Below, piece by piece: positions 1 to 11,560 of a stretch of 64,000 bases of DNA. Under the pieces are notes generated by a model. That model was given only the letters and a program-made list of their open reading frames with translations. It made no database searches and had not been told where the DNA came from. The stretch comes from Scolanthus callimorphus (taxonomy: Eukaryota; Cnidaria; Anthozoa; Actiniaria; Edwardsiidae). The DNA lies in the NCBI GenBank assembly GCA_033964015.1, contig CM066922.1:27150961-27214960 (forward strand), in the 5' to 3' direction. The position numbers and the translations under genes are program-made. How positions within the stretch are numbered: position 1 is the first letter of the stretch; each line of letters begins with the position of its first letter.

Positions 1-1290
1 CCTTGCACCGTTATACCACGTGACTAAGCACTTGTTCACCCAAGTGTGGTTATCTAAGGTTCATCCCTTCTTGAGATATTTCATTTTTCTCCTATGATGA
101 CGTCATCGATGACGTCATACCTCGTGACCATGCTGTTGCACCCCCCTTGCCACTTAGATAACTTCACCCAAGTTGGTTGTCTGAGGTTCATCCCTTCTTG
201 AGATATATCATTTTTTCTCCGATGATGTCGTCATCAATGACGTCATACCACGTGACCATGCAGTTGCACCCCCCTTGCCACTAAGATAACTTCACCCAAT
301 TTTGGTTGTCTGAGGTTCTTCCCTTCTTGAGATATATCATTTTCTCCTATGATTACGTCATCAATGACGTCATACCACGTGACCATGCAGTTGCACCCCC
401 CCCCCCCTTGCCACTAAGATAACTTCACCCAAGTTTGGTTATCTGAGGTTATCCCTTCTTGAGATATATCACTTTTCTCCTATGATGACGTCATCAATGA
501 CATCATACCACATGACCATGCAGTTGCACCCTCCTTGCCACTTAGATAACTTCATCCAAGTTTGGTTGTCTGAGGTTCATCCCTTCTTGAGATATATCAT
601 TTTTCTCCTATGATGACGTAATAAATGACGTCATACCACGTGACCATGCAGTTGCACCCTCCTTGCCACTTAGATAACTTCATCCAAGTTTGGTTGTCTG
701 AGGTTCATCCCTTCTTGAGATATATCATTTTTCTCCTATGATGACGTCATCGATGACCTCATACCACGTGACCATGGAGTTACACCCCCCTTGCCACTTA
801 AGCCGGGGAAATACGAGGCACAAAATCTCTCAACTTGTGGCGCAACATTGCTGCGTTGCAAGTCTAATGTTTGTTGCTCGTTTTTCATCAAATTCACAAC
901 TTGTCGCGCAACATTTTGTCTTGATGATCACACATGCGAGGCCAAGGCGAATTTGGCTCCTTAGCACTCCATTTCTATTGACCAACCAACTTGAATCGTA
1001 GGCAAAATGTTGCGCGACAAGTTGTGTGTTTGATGAAAAACGAGCAACAAAGCCAGAATTTGTGTCTCAAAGTAGACCCGCGCTCTACTTCGCGCAACAA
1101 ATGTTTTTGTTGCGCGACAAGTTGTGGCGCGAGATGAAAAACGCGCAACATCGATCATCAACTTGCAACGCAACAATGTTGCGCGACAAGTTGAGGGACT
1201 TTGTGCCTCGTATTTCCCCGGCTTTAGATAACTTCATCCAAGTTTGGTTGTCTGAGGTCCATCCCTTCCCGAGATTTTTTAATTTTCTTA
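1..1290. repeat. ~120-bp satellite array with paired CRE palindromes
   Basis: About seven head-to-tail units (period roughly 117-135 bp) run from the window edge to 800 and resume at 1223 after a MITE insertion. Each unit carries the core TGACGTCATCRATGACGTCA, followed by an E-box-like CACGTG, a run of C, and a block reading CAAGTTTGGTTGTCTGAGG. Copies differ at single bases: CRE sites are lost in some units (near 214, 504, 617). The same family recurs in opposite orientation at 50.8-51.35 kb and 56.46-57.23 kb. No coding potential. Confidence 0.9.
801..1222. mobile_element. Harbinger-type MITE (TTA target duplication)
   Basis: A 422-bp inverted-repeat element inside a satellite unit. Both ends read AGCCGGGGAAATACGAGGCA inward, with ~38 bp of near-perfect terminal inversion. 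It is flanked by TTA at 798-800 and 1223-1225; removing the element plus one TTA restores the satellite sequence CCACTTAGATAAC seen in neighbouring units. The interior is a chain of direct and inverted copies of a GTTGCGCGACAAGTTG-like motif. A 3-bp TWA duplication is the signature of PIF/Harbinger. No transposase, so non-autonomous. Confidence 0.85.
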
Positions 1291-1320
1291 GTATACCACA
1301 GGGTTCCCATGAGTTTCCGC

Positions 1321-1376
1321 GGACGGCGGACGGACGGACGGACGGACGGACGGACGGACGGACGGACGGACGGACG
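1321..1376. repeat. (GGAC)n microsatellite
   Basis: About 13 tetranucleotide repeats of GGAC. The same satellite family has a short (GTCC)n tract at 50999-51023 in the opposite orientation, so the tract is an internal part of the repeat family. It generates a spurious Thr-Asp-Gly-Arg frame. Confidence 0.95.
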
Positions 1377-1643
1377 CTATACCTTTAATACCAGGAAGAA
1401 ACAAAAAAATTCATATCTCAAGAAGGGAACAACCTATGGCAACCAAACTTGGACACATTAATCTTTTGGGCGATACCATTTCAACGCCCTAATCATTTGA
1501 CTTGGCGCCGTCAATAACGTAAGCAAAATGAGCAAGAAAGCCCGTGACGTTTGAAAATCAACTCCATAGTTATGCGAGACGTTATTTCCTTAGGTATGGT
1601 GCTCCGCTTGCGCGGGCCTTCGGCCCGCGCAGGAGCTCCGCTA
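1377..1643. repeat. Element end: inverted satellite stub plus GC hairpin terminus
   Basis: After the microsatellite a single satellite block appears in inverted orientation (CAACCAAACTTGG near 1440), then unique sequence, then a terminus at 1586-1643: TTAGGTATGGTGCTCCGCT, a hairpin at 1609-1631 with arms TGCGCGGGC/GCCCGCGCA around a C(TTCG)G loop, then AGGAGCTCCGCTA. The same terminus occurs reversed at 15088-15143 and 50751-50790. I infer it is one end of a mobile satellite-carrying element; the other boundary lies outside the window. Confidence 0.6.
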
Positions 1644-1690
1644 CTAATTGATCTAATTAGTATTCTGTATCTGAGGATAAACGAGCAATG

Positions 1691-2003
1691 ACGCAAATGG
1701 AGAGAACAACACACATGATCGAGGGCGAAGACGCGTACGAGTCTGGACTACTTTTGAGAGAAGAACACCCGTCTACCCAGCAATTATGAGATGGCGAAAG
1801 AAAGACTGCATAGCTTGGAGAGGAAGTTTGAGAGGAATCCTAGGATAAGAGAAAGATACGCAAAGTCTATTGAAGACGACATCGAGAAGGGTTACGTCAA
1901 AAAATTAAGTGGAGAAGAAGTCGAGAAGGAAAATGACGTCACGCGGTACTTACCTCATAGATATGTGATAAATCCGAAGAAACCGGACCGTCTGCACACT
2001 GGG
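1691..2003 (+). pseudogene. BEL/Pao retrotransposon pol fragment (start of reverse transcriptase)
   Basis: The plus-strand frames around 1700-2003 encode the segment that precedes the reverse transcriptase palm in BEL/Pao polyproteins: a GLLLREE block, then RLHSLERKFERNP, a DDIEKGYVKKLS block and YLPHRYVINPKKP. The same order is visible in the larger BEL copy at 24.1-24.4 kb of this window (GLLWREEEP, SLKRRFKRD, YIDKGYCRKLSEEE, NKPGRVRVVFDAA). The match stops abruptly after the proline-lysine-proline block at about 2003, before the conserved VVFDAA palm motif, and a stop codon splits the upstream part. It is a short dead relic in which the palm, RNase H and integrase are missing. Confidence 0.75.
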
Positions 2004-2064
2004 GATTTATTGCCAAATTTGTTGCAAACACCAAATCGAGGCTCACCTCGAATCTCAATCCAAG

Positions 2065-2739
2065 ATGGCGGCTCGGGAAATCCCCCGGCAGATTGACTCT
2101 GTGACTTTAGAGCAAGTTTCTATTGATGTTGAACGATTTTATCAACGAACCGAGACCAAATATTGGAGCTCGCTACCATACGAGGACGTTTCCCAAAAGA
2201 TCGCTGTGCAATCTCTATTTAAGGAGTTAAAAGAGCAAAAAGAATGTGTCGTCAAGGCGCACTCAAACGATCTACCGCAAGAAAAGTTGTCTGTTGCCTT
2301 GTGCAGCTTGCATCCCATGGCATGCCGAGAGCTACAGTATTGGAAGAAAGCCATAGTAAAGAGATTTTACATAGAGGCTAAGCATGCAAATCCCTGGTTG
2401 GTTGACTTTAGTTCCAGACTCCCGAAGGAAATATTCGAACACATTGTTGCAATGCTAACATGCAGCTCGATGTACGGAGTTCAACATGACAAGACGTATC
2501 TGAAAGGAAGTCACATTGAGAGGGAAGCAAACATTAAGATTGTTAAACGGAAAAAACTTGAGCAGTTGTTTGGTCGGGGACTCGTAGACACATACAGGCG
2601 CGATATCGTACAGTTTTCGTTTATCCGATATTTACTTGATAATTATATTTTGTCTATTATCGGATGTTTATCAGATACTTCATTTAAGGAAGATATTATC
2701 AAATATTTATTCGATAATATCATAGGTTGTGAGGGTTGA
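2065..2739 (+). CDS. Unrecognised 224-residue open frame
   Basis: An uninterrupted frame that starts at an ATG in a good context (CAAGATGGCGG) right after the BEL fragment ends. I do not recognise the protein. Residues 1-185 look like ordinary globular, charged sequence with several cysteines and tryptophans (YWSSLPYEDV, WLVDFSSRLPKEIFEHIV); there is no signal peptide or membrane segment. From about residue 184 (2613) onward the frame runs into the 190-bp satellite, so the natural C-terminus is lost or the frame is a fragment. It could be a retro-copied exon, a captured host gene piece or a transposon protein remnant. Codon use is unlike the A/T-rich satellite beside it. Whether it is expressed cannot be judged. 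Confidence 0.4.
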   Translation: MAAREIPRQIDSVTLEQVSIDVERFYQRTETKYWSSLPYEDVSQKIAVQSLFKELKEQKECVVKAHSNDLPQEKLSVALCSLHPMACRELQYWKKAIVKRFYIEAKHANPWLVDFSSRLPKEIFEHIVAMLTCSSMYGVQHDKTYLKGSHIEREANIKIVKRKKLEQLFGRGLVDTYRRDIVQFSFIRYLLDNYILSIIGCLSDTSFKEDIIKYLFDNIIGCEG

Positions 2740-4225
2740 ATTAAAGATTAATGGAAATCTAGTAACTGATATTAATCGGATATATTACCTTGCAACTGAT
2801 AGTTATCGTTTATCGGATATTTACTTGATAATTATCTTTTGTCTATTATCGGATGTTTATCAGATACTTGATTTAAGGAAGATATTATCAGATATCAAGA
2901 GTACATAAATAAGAGTGAACAACTCCGACATGGTATTCGTGAGAGATCCTTTGCACAGACCTAGTTATTTTTAGAACTGTGTTTCTCGCTAAATTGTAAA
3001 GCTATTGTTTTTGTACCCAATCAAATTCATTTGATCAGGAGCTCATTAAAACTTCGGTATTACAACCGCTCAACCGATGCGCACGCTCTTGCAAAACTTT
3101 ATTCTTTAATAAGGCCTATTGTTTTCTGACTTTGTTGCTCTCTGTGCGTGACCGGGATGTATAAAGAAGACTAAGTACCAATCTAAAAATAACTAGGTCT
3201 GTCTAAAGGTTCTCTCACGCCCTATTATCATGTTGTACACTCTTATTTATGTACTCTTGCAGATATTTATTCGATAATATCACAGATTGTGAGGGTTGAA
3301 CTATAAAGATTAATGGAAATCTAGAAACTGATATTTATCGTATATTTTCACCTTGGAACTGATTGAGTTTTCGTTTACCCGATATTTACTTGATAATTAT
3401 CTTTTGTCTATTATCGGATGTTTATCAGATACTTGATTTAAGGAAGATATTATCAGATAATTATTTATTCGATAATATCATAGGTTGTAAGGGTTGAACT
3501 ATCAAGATGAATGGAAGTCTGGTAACTGATATTTATCGGATATTTTCACCTTGCAACTGATAGTTTTCGTTTATCCGATATTTACTTGATAATTATCTTT
3601 TGTCTATTATCGGATGTTTATCAGATACTTGATTTAAGGAAGATATTATCAGATAATTATTTATTCGATAATATCATAGGTTGTAAGGGTTGAACTATCA
3701 AGATGAATGGAAATCTAAACTGATAGTTTTCGTTTATCCGATATTTACTTGATAATTATATTTTTGTCTATTATCGGGTGTTTATCAGATACTTGATTTA
3801 AGGAAGATATTATCAGATATTTATTCGATAATATCATAGGTTGTGAGGTTTGAACTATAAAGAAGAATGGAAATCTAATAACTGATATTTATCGGACATT
3901 TTCACCTTGCAACCGATAGTTTTCGTTTATCCAATATTTACTTTATAATTATATTTTTGTCTATTATCGGATGTTTATCAGATACTTCATGTAAGGAAGA
4001 CATTATCAGATATTTGTTCAATAATATCATAGGTTGTGAGGGTTCATCAACTATAAAGATGAATGGATAACTGATATTTATCGGATAATTTAACCTTGCA
4101 ACCGGTAGTTTTTGTTTATCCGATATTTGCTTGATAATTATCTATTATCGTATGTTTATCAGATAGTTGATTTAAGACAGATATTATCAGATATTTTTTC
4201 GATAATATCATAGGTTGTAAGGGTT
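2613..4225. repeat. ~190-bp satellite array
   Basis: Seven to eight A/T-rich units start near 2613, 2802, 3367, 3563, 3726, 3919 and 4108 with GTTTTCGTTTATCCGATATT; the period is 163-196 bp once the insertion at 2896-3259 is removed. Units contain repeated GATAATATC and TTATCGG palindromic fragments. Array ends where the 400-bp satellite begins. Non-coding. Confidence 0.9.
2896..3259. mobile_element. Inverted-repeat transposon in satellite (7-bp duplication)
   Basis: A 364-bp element with ~80-bp terminal inverted repeats starting CAAGAGTACATAAATAAGAG and containing GACCTAGTTATTTTTAGA in both arms. Flanks read CAGATAT at 2889-2895 and 3260-3266, and deletion restores the satellite unit. CA...TG ends with a 7-8-bp duplication fit hAT or P-type superfamilies; no transposase is present. 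Confidence 0.8.
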
Positions 4226-5942
4226 CACTTTTCAATGTGAAGTATCAAAAAGACCAATATATAGTCATGCTTTCAATCTGTAAATCAGTCAGACTACACT
4301 TAAATGACTTCAAATTTAGTGTACCTATAGACTGATACTTGTCAATGGTCTCTTCGTAAAATGTGTGCTCATATGTATGCCAGTTTGTCCGATAATAAGT
4401 CCCAAACACGGCCAATTTTGCTAAAAATTCGAAATTAAAAGCGCACTTTTCCCCTACTTTGAGTCTCTGTCTGTTGCTATAGATACTAGATACAGCGCCT
4501 AGCAACGGATGATAAAGATTGATCAATGACTATCATTCGTTGTTCACTACACTAAGTTTAAACTACGTTGAGTGAAAACTTGTTGCTTTACAGCATTTCT
4601 TGAAGGCATTAGTATTTGGGTGAAAATTTGACTTGTCAATGAGAAGTATTAAACAGACCCATATATCGTGCTTTCAAGAATGGCTGTAAATACGTCAAAT
4701 TACACTGAAACTCCATCAAGTTTGGTGTACCTTTAGACGAATACCTGTCAATGATCCCTCGTAAACTTTGTGCTCATATGTATGCCAGTTTGTCCGATAA
4801 TAAGTCCCGAACACGGCCAATTTTGCTAAAAATTCGAAATTAAAAGAGCCATATTGTTCCTCAACTTTGCGTCTTTGTCTGTTGCAATAGATACAGCACC
4901 TAGCAACGGGTTGTACAGATTGATCAAGGACTATTATTCTTTGATCACTACACTAAGTTTGAACTACGTTGAGTGAAAACTCGCTGCTTTACAGCATTTC
5001 TTGAAGGCACAGTATTTGGGTGAAAATTTGACTTGTCAATGTGAAGTATTAAAAAGACCCATATATCGTGCTTTCAGGAATGGCTGTAAATACGTCAGAT
5101 TACACTGAAACTCCATCAAGTTTAGTGTACCTATAGAATAATACCCGTCAATGATCCCTCGTAAACTTTGTGCTCATATGTGTGCCAGTTTGTCCGATAA
5201 TAAGTCCCGAACACGGCCAATTTTACTAAAAAGTCGAAATTAAAAGCGCACTTTTCTTCAACTTTGCGTCTTTGTCTGTTGCCATCGATACAGCGCCTAG
5301 CAACGGGTGATACAAATTGATCAATGACTCTCATTCGTTGATCACTACACTAAGTTTGAGCTACGTTGAGTGAAAATCCGCTGCTTTACAGCATTTCTTG
5401 AAGACGCGGTACTTTGGTAAAAATTTGACTTGTCAATGTGAAGTGCTAAAAAGACCAAATATCATGCTTTCAAGAATGACTTTAGATCAGTCAAATTACA
5501 CTGAACCTCATCAAACTTGGTGGTTGCAAAGACAAATAACCGGCCAATGATCCCTATTTAAAATTTGTACTCATATGTATGCCAGTTTGTCCGAAAATTA
5601 GTTCAAAATACGGCCAATTTTGCGAACATTTCGAAATATAAAGAGCGTTTTTCCTCGATTTTGAGTCTCTGCCTGTTGCCATAGATACAGCGCCTAGCAA
5701 CGGTTGATACAAATTGATCAATGACTATCCTCTCTTGATCACTACGCTAAGTTTAAGCTAGGTTGAGTGAAAACTCGCTGCTTTACAGCATTTCTTGAAG
5801 GCATAGTATTTGGGCGAAAATTTGACTTGTCAATGTGAAGTATTAAAAAGACCCATATATCGTGCTTTCAAGTATGGCTGTAAATAAGCCTCAGATTACA
5901 CTAAAACTCCATCAAGTTTAGTGTACCTATAGAATAATACCT
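4225..5942. repeat. ~400-bp satellite array
   Basis: Units begin at 4233, 4637, 5037, 5433 and 5831 with CAATGTGAAGTATTAAAAAG (periods 404, 400, 396, 398); the fifth is truncated near 5942. Each unit contains TATGCCAGTTTGTCCGATAA and TAGCAACGG blocks. Short minus-strand frames (4245-4526, 5131-5334) are the same unit translated, broken differently in each copy, so they are not genes. Confidence 0.92.
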
Positions 5943-7507
5943 GCCATTTTTGTATACAAGAACAATTCTCATTTTTCAGGCTCCTCATGTTCTTATGTAC
6001 GAGTTACATTTTGACCAAATTTCAGCCTGAGTGTTCTTAATCCACTTTTATGCGGGTTTTTACTGTACTTCAGTAGTCAAAGGGTTAAGGTGGATCGACC
6101 TAGTAATTTTGCACCCATGCCAACCAATTTTGAATCTCTCATATAAAAGCATGTTGATTTTTATGGCACAGCCAATATATGTAACACAAATACTACCCAT
6201 AGACTGAAATTCATGTCAGTACAAAAGTTGGGGAGATCGGAGTTAGTATCATGTGACAATTAGGCCACGCCTATTTCTACTCTCACCAGTTTCGACTGTA
6301 CTGACATTTTTTTTCTAAAAATGCTCTACGGTACCTCGAGATTGACTGACCTGTAACCAAAGTTTTACTAAATTCTACAAGCCCAATCTGAAGATAGGAT
6401 TTATAAATCAGGGCTATAATTATGTAAAATTCAGTGAAGTGAATTAACATGGCAGAGTTTGGTACTTCATGGTTATAAATTGAAAGTTTATATAGTTCAT
6501 TCTATTTGTGTTTGTTTGAGGAAGGCCATGCTTCTTTTAGTAAGAATTCGATGAAATCTATGCGATTTCATCGACTTTAATGTCCAATGAAACTAGACAG
6601 TGTAAAAATGCTTCTCAAAGAACCTGCCGCTGGTTGTTTGAGTTGCATCTCACATAAAAACTCCTTGATTAGCCAAAAAAAAAAAATAGAAATCATTTCT
6701 TTCATTCTTGATTTGATCAATTCATTATTTTTATGACTTTTACAATGACAAGGGGTTCCAGTATGTTCCTTACTAAAATTTGCATGGTGAAGGGGGTGTG
6801 AGGGGACCACTGCCCTCTTTTGGGGGGAGATTTTCCCATACATTTGCTGGAACTTTTGGCCCTATTATCACTATTTGCCCACCTTTTCCGAAACTCCTGG
6901 CTCTTCTCCTTGTATGCATAGCCATACATGGTATTTAAGACATACAAGATCATCTGTGTTTAGGTTCACCAGAGTTATTGGTTATTCTCTTTCAATTTCA
7001 GCATCAGGGCAGCGGCCAGAGACATGGTTCTTGCCTTGGACAGACCACATGGCACAAGTCAAAAATAATATCAACAGTATTACTGTACATGGACTGCGGA
7101 GAAGACTCTGAAGTGAGGGGGATCTTCAGAGAATATGTATGGCAATGTGTGTGTGTGTGAGGGGGGGGGGGATCGTTTAGAGAAAACATGAACCATTGCA
7201 GATTAGTGAAGGATACACCCCCCTTCCCCCACCACCACCGCGAGCTCTTCCATCCAGAATCACTTTAATGCATTTACTACCATGTGATCCACCCATGAAG
7301 TGTGACATTTTTCAAGAAGGTTTACTTTTCAAGTGTGCATGTGTCATGTTTCTCCTTCACTGATGGCTGCAGTTTTGACCGTTATTTTTCAGACAATCAG
7401 AGAGCGAAACGTGTGACTGCTTTTGACAAAATGTGCACCTTTGAAAAGTAAATATTTCTGAAAAAACATCACACTTCATGGATTGATGAAAAATGGTAGT
7501 ACATTGC

Positions 7508-7867
7508 CCAGAGGGGGGGGACTCCCATATTTTTGAGGCAGGGGTGCTCGTGGGGAACTTTCGTTTTTACCCCTAAAAGGTACCAAACATGGCGTCGCTT
7601 AGTTGATTTTGACCCCTAAAAGGTACCAAACATGGCGTTGCCAGTTGATTTTCCCTAGTAATTTTCTCGCGTATCTTTTTTACAGGGAAAATACGTCTGA
7701 TATTCAGGCTAAGAAGTGTGATTTGCTTGATTTGCTAGAACGGACCTCTAATAGGTACCTATCTGGAAAAAATTACACGTTTTCGAATTTTACCCCCTAA
7801 AAGGTACCAGAGGCCTGATTTTAAACCCTAAAAGGTTTACCCCCCCCCCCCCCCCCCCCCCCGGGGC
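7508..7867. mobile_element. C/G-ended MITE (CCCTAAAAGGTACC family), copy 1
   Basis: 360 bp between TACATTGC at 7500-7507 and TACATTGC at 7868-7875, an exact 8-bp duplication. Left end: G-run, ACTCCCATATTTTTG, GGGGTGCTCGT. The interior repeats CCCCTAAAAGGTACCAAACA in several orientations. The right end has degenerated to a long poly-C. An 8-bp duplication suits hAT-type transposition. Five more copies or fragments lie in the window. Confidence 0.85.
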
Positions 7868-8891
7868 TACATTGCTGTTATAATTTTTTTGTCTAAAATT
7901 AGTCTAAACCAGCTGATGAGGGTGCAATAGCTGAGGATTGTAAAATGATACACAAAGCAATTGGCATAGCATGCGCTAGATCCTGTCTCAGTCTTGTGTT
8001 TTTGATTACAGTATTTTATCCAATATTATTGGTTCATCTGGTTGGTGAACACTAAAACAAGAGATTACTTGCTCTAGATTTCCATAATCTGAAAGACTCC
8101 TCATTCACACTATGAGCTTATAATAATGTAAATCTAGCCCAAATGAACGTCTAGCTTGTTATAATTTTATTGTTACATAAATTGTGTAATATCAGAATAA
8201 CCATGCTCTTCTCTCCATGGTGGGATTCTGCACATAGGATACGTAGTTTTCTTAGGGGGAGGGAGGAGAGGACTGGGGAGAAATCAGCAATTGTTTTCAA
8301 GAATGTGTTGACCCTCCCATGCATATTTAGGGAAAACATTACTTCCCATCTGCATGGGACTAGGAAAGGTACAACTGGTTCAAGCCCTCCGAGTAAACTA
8401 TGCATCATCAAATTTAAATTGAGTGTATATCTTAAGTAGTATTAGTAGTTCTAAGGTAGTCCATTTAAAATATTGACCAATTGAATGTAAAGCAACATAA
8501 AGAATGCTGTGACCCTCCCTGAAATGCTCGCACATAGGTATGGCCCTCCCCTTATGACCTCCCCCCCACCCATTTTCCAAGAAGAAGAAAAACGTTCCTT
8601 TCCTTACCATTGGAATTTCCAATAAATGCAAAGGAGGATGAATAGAAAATAAAGACGGCAAGTGACTATTCTTACTTTCTCTGCTCATGCCATGATGGGT
8701 TATTTCTTGAATGACACAAAGCACAAATAATAGCTTTTCTCTTAACTGCAGTTCTGTGCTTTGTTAGAGTCACTGGGAGAGTTTATAGTCTCCCGTATAC
8801 CTGTATTCCTGTATACATCTTTTACATATTTTGTCAATATATTTTTTATGGTCACATGGGCAACCCTGTTTCACTCATACTCGGAAAAACT

Positions 8892-8931
8892 GGGAGCTCC
8901 GCTTTTAGCCAGTGGCTAAATCTATATATTA
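8892..8931 (+). other. Palindromic element terminus A1
   Basis: GGGAGCTCCGCT followed by the perfect palindrome TTTAGCCAGTGGCTAAA (arms of 8 around one G) and TCTATATATTA. The identical arrangement recurs at 21180-21218, in reverse at 44735-44766, and with a paired C/G swap in both arms at 56421-56456 and 57235-57273. Confidence 0.8.
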
Positions 8932-9120
8932 CGAATTTCGCACAAATGACAGATATATGACAGAAAAGGCTAAATATGTCATATGCAGAAGACAAGCATT
9001 GGAGTGCATTTGGAGCATTTGGGCGGTGCAGCGATATTATGAATATAAAAGGATTAACTTCGGTCACGTGATCCACCAGCAGAGGCACACTGTATTGACC
9101 GTCGCAATGCAGATAAAATG

Positions 9121-9630
9121 CCACATTGCTGCCATTCTACAAATGGTTTATCTACGTGGGTCCTACATTTCAACATTGCTTCGTTCTACAAATACTTTAT
9201 TCCCAATTGGTCCCTCATGTCCACATTGCTTCGTTCTACAAATGTTTAATTTCCATAGGTCCCTCACTTCCACATTGCTTCGTTCTACAAATGCTTTATT
9301 CCCAATTGGTCCCTCATGTCCACATTGCTTCGTTCTACAAATGTTTAATTCCCATGGGTCCTTCACTTCCACATTGCTTAGTTCTACAAATGCTTTATTC
9401 CCATTGGTCCCTCATTACATTGCTTCGTTCTACAAATGTTTAATTCCCATGGGTCCTTCACTTCCACATTGCTTAGTTCTACAAATGCTTTATTCCCATT
9501 GGTCCCTCATTAACATTGCTTCGATTTACAATGTTTAATTTAATAGGGCCCTCATTTCCACATTGCTTCGTTCTACAAAGGTTTTATTTCCATAGTCCCT
9601 CATTTCCACATTGCTTCGTTCTATAATTGT
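9121..9630. repeat. ~51-bp minisatellite
   Basis: About ten units of CCACATTGCTTCGTTCTACA, AATG and TTTATTCCCAT-GGTCCCTCA. Alternate units differ (CAATTGG against CATGGG), giving a weak two-unit super-period. Frames on both strands (8912-9538, 9163-9372) are translations of the array. There is no spacer diversity, so it is not CRISPR-like. Confidence 0.92.
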
Positions 9631-9654
9631 TGTTGATATAACATCTGTTAATAT

Positions 9655-10745
9655 GACAATCTTGGCATCCAATATAGAGAAGGGAGGGTATCTAAATAGA
9701 TATCTAGTAGATTCTAATACCATAATATCGGATAATATCGCAATATCGTGGGGTCCAGCGTAGGAACGGAGGGTATCTAAATAGATATCTAATAGATTCT
9801 AGGAAGATAATATCGGATAATATCGCAATATCGTGGGGTCCAGCATAGGAACGGAGGGTATCTAAATAGATATCTATTAGAATCTAAGATGATAATATCT
9901 GATAATATCGCAATATCGTGGTGTCCAGCATAGGAAAGGAGGGTATCTAAAAAGATGTCTAGTAGATTCTGATAAGATAATATCTGATAATATCGCAATA
10001 TCAAGGGGCCCAGGAAGGGAGAGAGAGGTCTGCGTAAGGGAAAGGGAGGTAATCTAATTAGATATCTATTAGAATCTTAGATGATAGAGAATATAGAGAA
10101 TATAGAGAATATAGAGAAGGGAGGGTATCTAAATAGATATCTAGTAGATTCTAATACCATAATATCGGATAATATCGCAATATCGTGGGGTCCAGCACAG
10201 GAACGGAGGGTATCTAAATAGATATCTAATAGATTCTAGGAAGATAATATCGGATAGTATCGCAATATCGTGGGGTCCAGCATAGGAACGGAGGGTATCT
10301 AAATAGATATCTATTAGAATCTAAGATGATAATATCTGATAATATCGCAATATCGTGGTGTCCAGCATAGGAAAGGAGGGTATCTAAAAAGATATCTAGT
10401 AGATTCTAATAAGATAATATCTGATAATATCGCAATATCAAGGGGCCCAGGAAGGGAGAGAGAGGTCTGCGTAAGGGAAAGGGAGGCAATCTAATTAGAT
10501 ATCTATTAGAATCTTAGATGATAATATCAGATAATATCGCAATATCAAGGGGCCCAGGAAGGAAGACAGAGGTAATCTAATTAGATATCTACTAGAATCT
10601 AAGGTGATAATATCAGATAATATCGCAATATCAAGGGGCCCAGGAAGGGAGAGGGAGGTAATCTAGTTAGATATCTAGTATCATTTATCAAGTGATAATT
10701 ATATGATAATATCTATATCTAAATATCCGATACATGATAATGTGT
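9655..10745. repeat. ~85-bp satellite with higher-order structure
   Basis: Units of about 85 bp centred on GATAATATCGCAATATCGTG and AGATATCTA palindromes. A block of about 437 bp (from 9674) is repeated almost perfectly from 10111, so several units were amplified together. The last units (10500-10690) change to a CAAGGGGCCCAGGAAGG variant. Array decays by 10745. Confidence 0.88.
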
Positions 10746-10904
10746 CAATAACGCGCCTAACTCCGTAGACACAGAGTTTGAAGTTAAGGGACACTGTGAT
10801 TTACTGGTTGATGAAAACAGACCCTTCCAGATTAAGTACTCATTTACTTCAGAGACAGTACATATAACTTGTCACTATGGTTCGTGGAATTGCGAGGGTG
10901 TCCC

Positions 10905-11500
10905 TAGATACATATGAGCCCAACGTTTGAACTTCAAGTGGGTTGTTCCAGAAAATACCCCCCCCCCCACGCCCACACACACAAAAAATATCCCCCCCCC
11001 CAAAGACACACACCGAATGGCAATTCTGGAGGAGGTTGGGGGGTTAATTTACCTGATATTTTCCATACAAATACTGTATTTTTCTTGGAAATTCCAGAGG
11101 AGTGTGCGGGGGGGGGGGGGGGGAGATGTTTTAACCCCCTTCCGTTGGGAGGGGTGTATGGATATTTTCAAGAACTACCCAATTAGTACTCTTTTCAATG
11201 GCCTAGCCTCCCTTCTCCCTGTACTGGAAACAACAGGACAAATATCCACTCCCTTGAAGTTTCAGGCTGTTGCTTATCACCCTCAAATTCCAGTGCATGA
11301 GCACCTGGAAAATTATGTTTACTCACCCTGGAGATCTATTCCAGTGTTTTATGTTGAGCATACACCCTGGAATTCCTATGTCCTCATTAGGGGGTGCACA
11401 TTTTTTATGCAACTGCCCATTCTTGTTGGATTTCACAAATCTGATCATGTTTGTGTTATTTTTATAAATAAAAAACTTTTATAAAAAAAAATACTGTTGC
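10905..11500 (+). repeat. Fragment of the long interspersed repeat
   Basis: The block TTTACCTGATATTTTCCATA, AATACTG, then a CC/GG-rich stretch and GTATGGATATTTTC matches 20200-20360 in the copy at 19.5-21.2 kb. It is therefore another part of the same interspersed family, without the terminal palindrome. Frames at 10927-11484 are not conserved protein. Confidence 0.55.
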
Positions 11501-11560
11501 TCACCTCTCAGGGTAGTAGCCTAGAGACAAATAAAACTGTGCGAATGACTGTAACTTTAT

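Larger units (their letters stand above)
5943..8931 (+). repeat. Long interspersed repeat, copy 1, ending in palindromic terminus
   Basis: Segments at 6680-7160, 7970-8180 and 8440-8745 align colinearly with 19560-19830, 19935-20125 and 20450-20760 (for example TTCTCTTTCAATTTCAGC and CCATTGGAATTTCCAAT in both). Both copies finish with the same GGGAGCTC/palindrome terminus (8892-8931). I see no conserved protein; the start is not defined and may be anywhere from 5943 to 6600. The stretch 5943-6600 has nothing I recognise. A MITE is inserted at 7508-7867. Confidence 0.65.

Noticed and set aside
1026..1388. Plus-strand 120-codon frame ending in Thr-Asp-Gly-Arg repeats
   Set aside because: It crosses a MITE boundary, satellite and (GGAC)n microsatellite; not a gene.
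1609..1631. GC hairpin as a bacterial-type terminator
   Set aside because: No T-run follows, context is animal repeat DNA, and the hairpin recurs at element ends.
4245..5334. Minus-strand frames 4245-4526 and 5131-5334 as related small genes
   Set aside because: They are the same segment of the 400-bp satellite in successive units, with different stops in each copy.
8852..9124. Minus-strand frames containing RFSHWLKAEL (also 21121-21438 end, 56405-56644)
   Set aside because: The shared peptide is just the palindromic terminus translated, not a protein family.
9121..9630. Regular ~51-bp repeats as a CRISPR array
   Set aside because: Units are contiguous near-copies without unique spacers, and the window is eukaryotic.
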